The notes under the pieces: model-generated
The model's input: the letters and a program-made list of their open reading frames with translations, nothing else
The model's database searches: none
Told to the model about the DNA's origin: nothing
Made by a program: the position numbers and the translations under genes
Part shown: piece by piece, positions 1 through 4,554 of the stretch
Position numbering within the stretch: the first letter of the stretch is position 1
How the letters are laid out: every line of letters begins with the position of its first letter
Origin: CAZAQB01 sp964487155
GTDB lineage: Bacteria; Pseudomonadota; Gammaproteobacteria; Nitrococcales; Nitrococcaceae
Direction of reading: 5' to 3'
NCBI GenBank assembly: GCA_964487155.1
Contig: CAZAQB010000098.1
Coordinates: forward strand, 1-12,400
Length of the DNA: 12,400 bases

Positions 1-200
1 CTGCCGGCTCTGAGGGGCCAACGCGGCGGCGAGGAATTAATCAGCGCCTCCCTAAATCCGGTGATGAGTCTCGTTTTCTTGTTATAGGACTTATCGGCGC
101 AAAACATTGGTCGGCCATCATCACTTACAGAAACGGAAAACTTCGGCTCATTTCTGTAAGGCGTTCTCGCAAGAAAGAGGTACATCTGTATGAAAGCTAA
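1..200 (+). pseudogene. brnT: BrnT family toxin, 5' end outside window, probable frameshift
   Basis: BrnT is the RelE-fold ribonuclease toxin of the BrnT/BrnA type II system. From about base 54 the frame ending at the TAA at 198-200 reads KSGDESRFLVIG, then AKHWSAIITYR, then RLISVRRSRKKEV and LYES. This is the typical C-terminal half of BrnT, including the ISxRR segment. Upstream of base 54 the same frame stays open but does not resemble BrnT. The frame one base away reads EELISASL (34-54), which aligns better with the segment that normally precedes the (A)K(T/S)xDExRF motif. I infer one base lost around 52-56, next to a run of A. The stop overlaps the brnA start by 11 bases, as is normal for this pair. 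The C-terminal identity is firm; the frameshift rests on recalled family alignment. Confidence 0.65.
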
Positions 201-429
201 GGATTTTGACAAAAAGTTTGATCAAGGCGAGCAGGACGTCATTGATGATCTTGATCTGTCTACAGCGAGACGCGTCAATCAGGAGCAGAAGCGCATAAAT
301 GTCGACTTTCCTGCTTGGGTTGTTGAATCGTTGGATCGTGAGGCGGCTCGCATAGGAGTTACACGGCAGTCGATCATCAAGGTTTGGTTGGTTGAGCGCC
401 TGAAGGCCGAAGCTCAACAAAGCACATAA
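190..429 (+). CDS. brnA: BrnA family antitoxin (ribbon-helix-helix)
   Basis: This 79-residue antitoxin of the BrnT/BrnA module binds the toxin through its N-terminal part and the operon promoter through a C-terminal ribbon-helix-helix domain. The N-terminal half (1-34) is charged and linker-like. The half from about residue 36 reads INVDFPAWVVESLDREAARI then GVTRQSIIKVWLVERLK, a standard BrnA/CopG-type beta strand and two helices. The ATG is preceded by GAGG at 177-180 and overlaps the brnT stop, so the two genes are translationally coupled. Its own stop (427-429) lies in the attC core ACATAAC. The frame is intact, unlike that of its partner toxin. Confidence 0.85.
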   Translation: MKAKDFDKKFDQGEQDVIDDLDLSTARRVNQEQKRINVDFPAWVVESLDREAARIGVTRQSIIKVWLVERLKAEAQQST

Positions 430-498
430 CCAGGCCGTTGAACTGGACGCCCCAATCCGCTGCGCTCCTTGAGGCGCCGCTCACGGCTTTCGTTGGGC
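424..498 (+). other. attC recombination site closing the brnTA cassette
   Basis: The site starts with ACATAAC (424-430) and ends with GTTGGGC (492-498), which fits the GTTRRRY core. The flanking arms are imperfectly complementary: AAC..AGGCCGTTGA..GACGCC on the left against GGCG..GCTCACGGCTTTCGTT on the right. Mismatches and unpaired bases are those expected of a folded bottom-strand attC. It is about 75 nt long, within the usual range, and lies exactly between the brnA stop and the hicA cassette. Called by eye; a covariance-model scan would settle it. Confidence 0.7.
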
Positions 499-528
499 GG
501 CATGAGTGGAGACCATGGATATAAATCA

Positions 529-716
529 ATGAAAGTCAGGGATTTGATCAAACGGCTTGAGGCGGATGGGTGGCAGCAAGCGAGGCAACGCGGACTCACC
601 GGCAATTCAGACACCCAACCAAGTTGGGAACCGCCACCGTGTCAGGGAAGCCCAATATTGCTGTACCACCCGGCACCTTGAATAATGTGCTTAAGCAGGC
701 CGGGCTTAAGAAGTAG
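529..716 (+). pseudogene. hicA: HicA toxin, frameshifted before the catalytic histidine
   Basis: HicA is a small dsRBD-like mRNA interferase. The first 22 codons (MKVRDLIKRLEADGWQQARQ, then RG) are canonical. The frame then breaks at 595-596. In the next frame the text resumes exactly where HicA should: HRQFRHPTKLGTATVSGKP, NIAVPPG, LNNVLKQAGLKK, stop TAG at 714-716. A normal HicA reads RGSHRQF here; only CT remains of the serine codon, so one base is missing immediately before the catalytic His. With that base restored the product would be 62 residues, normal length. Unrepaired, the frame runs to 681 with unrelated sequence. An in-frame ATG at 502 is possible, but family alignment favours 529. 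There is no slippery heptamer for programmed frameshifting. A sequencing error remains possible. Confidence 0.8.
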
Positions 717-725
717 GAGATCATC

Positions 726-941
726 ATGCGTTCTACGGTAATTGTAGAGGCAGGCTCTACTAGCTGGGGCGCCTATGTTCCGGATTTGCCGGGATGTGTG
801 GCCACGGGTGAAACCAGGAAGGAGGCGCTTGAATTGATCCGGGAGGCAATCGAGTTCCACCTGGAGGGCCTCAAGGAACAAGGGGAGCCTCTTCCCGAGC
901 CGCATTCCTACGGTGAGGTGGTCGATGTACCTGCCGCATAA
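726..941 (+). CDS. hicB: HicB family antitoxin, short form
   Basis: This 71-residue HicB antitoxin (partial RNase H-like fold) normally binds and neutralises HicA. The N-terminal half has the diagnostic HicB pattern: a beta strand, then WGAYVPDLPGCVATGETRKE, then ALELIREAIEFHLEGLKEQG and the PLPEP motif. It is the short form without a separate C-terminal DNA-binding domain, which is common. AGGAG at 715-719 overlaps the hicA stop and gives a good ribosome binding site. The frame is intact although the adjacent hicA is shifted. The stop codon sits inside the attC core GCATAAC (936-942). Confidence 0.9.
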   Translation: MRSTVIVEAGSTSWGAYVPDLPGCVATGETRKEALELIREAIEFHLEGLKEQGEPLPEPHSYGEVVDVPAA

Positions 942-989
942 CGCTCAACCGGACGCTCGCACCTCGCACCGGTCAGCTACGCGTTATCT
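936..989 (+). other. attC recombination site closing the hicAB cassette
   Basis: A compact 54-nt attC runs from GCATAAC (936-942) to GTTATCT (983-989). The outer arms ATAACGC and GCGTTAT are exactly complementary, and an inner ACCGG/CCGGT pair continues the stem. The short centre and the internal GGACGC segment resemble attC sites of proteobacterial chromosomal integrons. Its position, overlapping the hicB stop and preceding a new gene pair, agrees with a cassette boundary. Confidence 0.75.
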
Positions 990-991
990 GC

Positions 992-1019
992 TTGGAAGGG
1001 TTTTCACCCGTCATACAAT
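992..1019 (+). promoter_or_regulatory. Candidate cassette-borne sigma-70 promoter
   Basis: TTGGAA (992-997) and TACAAT (1014-1019) are separated by 16 bases, directly after the attC site and 26 bases before the antitoxin ATG. The -10 matches consensus at five of six positions and the -35 at four of six. TA cassettes commonly carry their own promoter because they need expression wherever they sit in an array. Prediction from sequence only. Confidence 0.45.
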
Positions 1020-1045
1020 GCCATAGATTCACAGCAGCGAGAGAC

Positions 1046-1231
1046 ATGGGCAACGCGAAACACGAATTGAGAACACTTTTGGAGAAACAACCGGAAGATA
1101 GTTCTAGCGAAGAGCTAGCAAGGGAACTCACGTTTCATGTAATGATTCACCGGGGTTTGGCGGATTCTGATGCAGGACGCACCATTTCGAATAAAGAAAT
1201 GGACCGGCGTATCCGGTCGTGGCCGAAGTAA
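1046..1231 (+). CDS. RelB/ParD-like antitoxin of third TA cassette
   Basis: This 61-residue acidic protein (MGNAKHELRTLLEKQPEDSS, later HVMIHRGLADSDAGRTISNK, ending RRIRSWPK) resembles the short addiction-module antitoxins paired with ParE/RelE toxins. In these, a helical N-terminus is followed by an RRGLxxxxxGxxxxxxEmxrrixxW tail. The ATG at 1046 was chosen over an in-frame TTG at 992 because family members start with a short M-x-x-A-K-x-E-L segment and because 992 lies in the likely promoter. The ribosome binding site is weak (GAGAGA). The 3' end overlaps the toxin start at 1219 by 13 bases. The exact antitoxin subfamily is uncertain; the pairing supports the call. Confidence 0.65.
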   Translation: MGNAKHELRTLLEKQPEDSSSEELARELTFHVMIHRGLADSDAGRTISNKEMDRRIRSWPK

Positions 1232-1410
1232 ACTGGACCGTTGAGGCGCAGAACTGGCTCGAGGATATATTCGAGCACATTGCCGAGGACAATCCCAGAG
1301 CCGCAGCGGACGTGGTGACTGGGATATACGAACGGTGGGCTTCGCTCTGCCCACCCTGCGCGATGAAGATGAACGCGAGCCGGCGGTGCCGAGTTGCGTG
1401 CGCCGCGTGA
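1219..1410 (+). pseudogene. ParE/RelE-family toxin remnant, truncated
   Basis: From a GTG at 1219 the frame reads VAEVNWTVEAQNWLEDIFEH, then IAEDNPRAAADVVTGIYER. This is the N-terminal half of a ParE-like toxin, with the W-T-xx-A-xx-W-L-E-D-I helix and the DNPxAA turn. Family members are about 95-100 residues. Here the match stops after about 38 residues at 1333, where a hairpin (GGTGGGC..GCCCACC) starts; the remaining residues to the stop at 1408-1410 do not resemble ParE. The C-terminal strands carrying the functional residues are missing, so the product should not be active. The GTG overlaps the antitoxin 3' end, the normal arrangement. No attC follows, so the break removed the cassette end. 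Confidence 0.7.
1334..1355. repeat. REP-like hairpin at the array/chromosome junction
   Basis: GGTGGGC and GCCCACC form a 7-bp perfect stem around the loop TTCGCTCT. The sequence resembles the short palindromic repeats scattered in proteobacterial intergenic regions. It marks the point where ParE similarity ends and base composition rises. For the leftward-transcribed regulator ending at 1455 it could also act as a transcript 3'-end hairpin, although no U-tract follows. Confidence 0.5.
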
Positions 1411-1454
1411 AATCGGGTCTTGCGCTCCAGCAACCGTGGCACCCGGCAGGGCCG

Positions 1455-2237
1455 CTACCGGCATTCCAGCAGCTGGTCGATCTGGATCCGGGTGGTCGCG
1501 TCCTCGGGGAAGAAGTACTCGATGCGCAGCGCGTCCATGTTGGCGTCCAGCGCCGAGCCGAACCGGGCCACCACCGAGAACAGCCGGAACTCCCGCCCAC
1601 CGGCGGCCAGGTTGAGTGTCAGCACTGGCCGATCTTCGGGCAGGGCGGGTTGCGCCGCGGCGCCGGTATCCGCCGCGAGCCGCCTCAGCCGATCCACCAG
1701 ATCGTCCAGGTCCGGATGCTGCACCGCCTCCTCCCGGACCCGCTCCAGCAGCAGCGGCCCCACTTCGTGCCAGTTGCCCACCAGGGGGCGCAGCCCGTCC
1801 GCGTCGAACAGCCACTCCAGCAGGCTCTCCTCGCCGGGAGCGCGCTCGGTGAAGCCGGCCAGGTACTCGGACAGGGCAGCGAAGGCGGAATTCGCGCGCA
1901 CCACCCGCCACGCCGGGTCGGTCACCACCGCCGGCAGCGGCATGTGGGCGCGGAGCATGGCCTCCAGGGCGGTGCGCAGCGCGCCGACGGCGGGATCATC
2001 CAGGTCGTGTTCGGGGTAGAGCGGCCGCAGACCGGCGGCCCGGGCAAGGCGGTTCGCCTGCCGGGGCGGCAGGCTCATGGCCCGCGCCAGGGCGGCCAGC
2101 ACGGCGCGGCCGGCCTGGCTGCGGCCGCGCTCCACGTAGCTCAGGTGGCGGGCCGAGACGCCGGCCCGGGAAGCCAGCTCGAGCTGGCTCAGGCCGCGCC
2201 GCTGGCGGTGCGTTCGAATCAGGTCGCCGGGACCCAT
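1455..2237 (-). CDS. XRE-family regulator with MmyB-like ligand-binding domain
   Basis: This 260-residue transcription regulator has an N-terminal helix-turn-helix at about 4-60 (LIRTHRQRRGLSQLELASRA, GVSARHLSYVERGRS). A C-terminal MmyB-type, PAS-like ligand-binding domain spans about 85-258 (PAVVTDPAWRVVRANSAF, NLLEW-like ESLLEWLF, VGNWHEVGPLLLERVREEA and REFRLFSVVARFG). Such regulators usually control a neighbouring oxidoreductase gene and bind fatty-acid-like or other small ligands. Here the aldo/keto reductase lies 128 bases upstream on the same strand. The start at 2237 was chosen because the HTH begins directly after it and GAGG lies four bases before the ATG. No convincing terminator separates it from the reductase, so cotranscription is possible. 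The ligand is unknown. Confidence 0.85.
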   Translation of the reverse strand: MGPGDLIRTHRQRRGLSQLELASRAGVSARHLSYVERGRSQAGRAVLAALARAMSLPPRQANRLARAAGLRPLYPEHDLDDPAVGALRTALEAMLRAHMPLPAVVTDPAWRVVRANSAFAALSEYLAGFTERAPGEESLLEWLFDADGLRPLVGNWHEVGPLLLERVREEAVQHPDLDDLVDRLRRLAADTGAAAQPALPEDRPVLTLNLAAGGREFRLFSVVARFGSALDANMDALRIEYFFPEDATTRIQIDQLLECR

Positions 2238-2365
2238 ATGACCTCGGAGGCAATCGCCCGCTGTACCGAACGCCAGTATCGTCCCGGGCCGATTCTGCAA
2301 CCAGTGGTGACCGACATGGTGGACAGCACCGGCACTCTGCAGCGCCCGGGCCGGTGCACCCCGGG

Positions 2366-3373
2366 TCAGGCGCCGCCGCCCTGCTCGCGATGCGGCGGTG
2401 CCATGAACTCCGGGCCGACCGGGTCGGTGATGTGCTCGGCGAGAAGGGCATCGATGGTGCGGAAATCCTCCTCGCCGAGCGTCCAGCCCTCGATATCGGA
2501 GAGCGGCTCCAGCTGCTCGGGGCGGCGCGCCCCCCACAGGGCGGTGGTGACGCCGGGCTGATCGATCAGCCAGCGCAGGGCCAGGGCCAAGACGTGGCTG
2601 TCCTTGGCCTCCCGGGCGAAGCGATCCAGCGCCTGGACGGCGTTCAGATACTGTCGGAACCGCCCGCCCTGGAACTTGGGGTCGTTATTGCGCAGGTCAT
2701 CACCAGGGAAGCTGCGCTCGGCGTGCATGCGCCCGCTCAGCATGCCGCGGCACAGCGCGCCATAGGTGATGGTGGCGATGTCGTGCTGCCCGCACCAGGG
2801 CAGCACATCCTCCTCGATACCGCGCTCGAACAGGTTGTAGGGCGGCTGCAGGCTGTGCAGCGGCGCCGCCTCGCTGAACGCCCTCATCTGCTCGACAGAG
2901 AAATTGCTGACGCCGATGGCGCGTATCTTCCCCTCCCGGTAGAGCTCTTCCATGGCCCGGGCGGTCTCCTCGACAGGCGTGAGCGGATCCGGCCAGTGGA
3001 CCTGGTAGATGTCGATATGATCGGTCTGCAGCCGCCGCAGGGAATCCTCCACTTCCTGCTTGATGCGCGGCGCGCGGGCGTCGCGCCAGACCTTGTTCTG
3101 GTCGCTGTCCCAGTTCAGCGCCACCTTCGTGGCCAGGGCCACCTTGTCGCGGCGCCCGCCGGCCAATGCCTTGCCGACGATCTCCTCGGAGCGGCCGAAG
3201 CCATAGACCGGCGCCGTGTCCACCAGTCCGATGCCCCGGTCCACCGCCGCCTGGATGGTGTCGATGGACAGCGCCTCATCGGTGCCGCCCCACATCCAGC
3301 CGCCGATGGCCCAGGTGCCCAGGCCTACGGGCGTGACCTCTATGTCGGTGTTGCCGAATGGCACGGTTTTCAT
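2366..3373 (-). CDS. Aldo/keto reductase
   Basis: This 335-residue cytosolic NADPH-dependent (beta/alpha)8-barrel oxidoreductase should reduce aldehydes or ketones. The full catalytic tetrad is visible: D52 and Y57 in LVDTAPVYGFGRSEEIVGKA, K83 in ALATKVAL and H126 in IYQVHWPD. The later GVSNFS segment and the C-terminal WLIDQPGVTTALWGAR segment, which binds the cofactor phosphate, are also present. Length and the N-terminal FGNTDIEVTPVGLGTWAIGG match the general-stress/YajO-type branch. The start at 3373 is supported by a strong AGGAGG seven bases upstream. It is followed on the same strand by the XRE/MmyB-type regulator, which may control it. The substrate cannot be read from the sequence. 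Confidence 0.92.
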   Translation of the reverse strand: MKTVPFGNTDIEVTPVGLGTWAIGGWMWGGTDEALSIDTIQAAVDRGIGLVDTAPVYGFGRSEEIVGKALAGGRRDKVALATKVALNWDSDQNKVWRDARAPRIKQEVEDSLRRLQTDHIDIYQVHWPDPLTPVEETARAMEELYREGKIRAIGVSNFSVEQMRAFSEAAPLHSLQPPYNLFERGIEEDVLPWCGQHDIATITYGALCRGMLSGRMHAERSFPGDDLRNNDPKFQGGRFRQYLNAVQALDRFAREAKDSHVLALALRWLIDQPGVTTALWGARRPEQLEPLSDIEGWTLGEEDFRTIDALLAEHITDPVGPEFMAPPHREQGGGA

Positions 3374-3735
3374 GCGACCTCCTTGCGGTCTGCGCTGGAC
3401 TCCGGTGCGTCGTCGCCGGCGGAAAAGACCCGCGACCCTGCCCATTGTGATTTGTGCGAGGGCGGCTCACGTCAAGGGCGTGGCGGCCGCCGGAACGGTT
3501 TGCTTCTTCATGACAACGCGCCGATGCCATGGGATGGCGCGCAGCGCCCGCGAGCTGGGAAGAGTTCGTGCTGCAGACCGCGCCGGCTTCGGACACGCCC
3601 GCGCAACCCTCACAGTCCGCGGTGGCATCGGCGCGGACATTTGCGGCCAGCGCCGGGCGGTAACGCCGGGCCGCGCCCGGTTTTCTATGCTGGGGGCAGT
3701 GGCCGCCATCGAGGCCGAAGACTGGGCTCCATGCC
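3374..3735. other. Divergent intergenic region, no gene seen
   Basis: This 362-base gap separates the leftward reductase from the rightward methyltransferase, so it should hold both promoters. No reading frame in it resembles a known protein, and no clear -35/-10 pair stands out in the GC-rich sequence. A CCGGGC-CGC-GCCCGG hairpin followed by TTTTCT (3666-3686, + strand) looks like an intrinsic terminator or leader attenuator about 50 bases before the methyltransferase start. In sequence this GC-rich it may be chance. The 11-mer ATGCCATGGGA occurs at about 3526 and again at 3731, over the methyltransferase start. Confidence 0.5.
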
Positions 3736-4521
3736 ATGGGACACGCGCCGGCCGCTGCCGCGGCACTGCTCGCCCTTCTCGCCGGGGCCAGCCTGGCCCT
3801 GCCCTCGCCGGCGGCTGCCCAGGCGGCGGAGATCCTGCTGCAGGCCGAAGTGAACTCCGGGCCGGTGCAGCGCCCGCGGTTCGAGGCTGATCGCCAGGCG
3901 GAGCGCGCCGCCATGGTGCGCGGCCAGATCCGCAGCCGCGGCGTCACCGGTCCGGCGGTGCTGGACGCCATGGGCCGGGTGCCGCGCCATCGATTCGTGC
4001 CCAAGGACCAGAACGCCCGGGCCTACACTGACAGCCCGCTGGCCATCGGCCACGGGCAGACCATCTCCCAGCCCTACATCGTCGCCTTCATGAGCAGCGT
4101 GCTGGACCTGGCGCCGGACGCCCGGGTGCTGGAGGTGGGCACCGGCTCCGCCTACCAGGCGGCCATTCTGGCCGAGCTGGTGCGCGAGGTGGTGAGCATC
4201 GAGATCATCGAGCCCCTGGCCCGCCAGGCGGCCGCCCGGCTGGAACGGCTCGGCTACACCAACGTCAGCGTGCTCCACGGTGACGGCTACTACGGCTGGC
4301 CCGAGCAGGCCCCCTACGACGCGGTGGTGGTGACCGCCGCCGCCACCCACGTGCCGCCGCCGCTGATCGCCCAGCTGCGCCCGGGCGGGCGCATGGTGAT
4401 TCCGGTGGGCCGCAGCGCCTGGACCCAGAACCTGCTGCTGGTGGAGAAGGACGCCGCCGGCGAGATCAGCACCCGCAACCTGATGGCGGTGCGCTTCGTG
4501 CCCCTGACGGGGGATCATTGA
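3736..4521 (+). CDS. pcm: Exported protein-L-isoaspartate O-methyltransferase
   Basis: This 261-residue enzyme belongs to the Pcm family, which uses S-adenosylmethionine to methylate L-isoaspartyl residues and so starts repair of aged proteins. The core aligns from about residue 59 (AAMVRGQIRSRGV). It includes the family hallmark GHGQTISQPYIVAFM at 105-119, SAM motif I VLEVGTGSAYQAA at 131-143, HGDGYYGW at 181-188, VVVTAAATHVPPPL and the C-terminal VRFVPLTG. Before the core is an extra 55-60 residues with an alanine/leucine-rich segment (6-30) ending PAAAQA-AE, like a Sec signal peptide, which suggests a periplasmic location. The n-region has no Lys or Arg, which weakens this. Motif I has Ala where most relatives have Gly (GTGSGYQ). 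No earlier start is in frame after the stop at 3661-3663, and the ribosome binding site is poor. Confidence 0.88.
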   Translation: MGHAPAAAAALLALLAGASLALPSPAAAQAAEILLQAEVNSGPVQRPRFEADRQAERAAMVRGQIRSRGVTGPAVLDAMGRVPRHRFVPKDQNARAYTDSPLAIGHGQTISQPYIVAFMSSVLDLAPDARVLEVGTGSAYQAAILAELVREVVSIEIIEPLARQAAARLERLGYTNVSVLHGDGYYGWPEQAPYDAVVVTAAATHVPPPLIAQLRPGGRMVIPVGRSAWTQNLLLVEKDAAGEISTRNLMAVRFVPLTGDH

Positions 4522-4524
4522 CCG

Positions 4525-4550
4525 CGCTGTGGCGCGGCCGCGCCACAGCG
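4525..4550. repeat. Perfect 26-base palindrome between pcm and the SpeE-like gene
   Basis: The left arm CGCTGTGGCGCGG is exactly repeated as its reverse complement with no spacer. It fills almost the entire 33-base gap between the pcm stop and the next ATG, ending four bases before that start. In RNA it would form a GC hairpin overlapping the ribosome binding region of the downstream gene. No U-tract follows, so it is not a typical intrinsic terminator. Confidence 0.8.
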
Positions 4551-4554
4551 GCAG

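Larger units (their letters stand above)
1..1333 (+). mobile_element. Distal end of a chromosomal integron cassette array
   Basis: Three compact two-gene toxin-antitoxin units lie head to tail on the + strand, with two attC-like sites between them. Each antitoxin stop codon at a cassette end lies inside the attC core (ATAAC), the usual tight packing of gene cassettes. The region is clearly AT-richer than what follows. No integrase or attI is visible; cassette genes normally read away from intI, so these should lie to the left of the window. The right-hand boundary is abrupt: the third cassette ends in a truncated toxin at a GC-rich palindrome (1334-1355), with no attC after it. TA cassettes are well known in large sedentary integrons, where they are thought to stabilise the array. 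Confidence 0.75.

Noticed and set aside
496..529. TATAAAT at 520-526 as a -10 box for hicA
   Set aside because: It is three bases before the HicA ATG with no -35 at proper spacing, and the transcript would start at or inside the gene.
585..600. Programmed -1 frameshifting to make full HicA
   Set aside because: A -1 shift would restore the frame, but there is no X-XXY-YYZ slippery heptamer and no evident downstream stimulatory structure. Indel or error is simpler.
1335..2561. Long + strand open frame opposite the XRE regulator
   Set aside because: It is a shadow; the - strand frame has a clear HTH and MmyB-like domain, whereas this one has no recognisable motif.
3666..3686. Terminator-like hairpin with TTTT before pcm
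   Set aside because: No + strand gene upstream needs a terminator here, and short GC palindromes are frequent in this composition. Kept only as a remark on the intergenic region.
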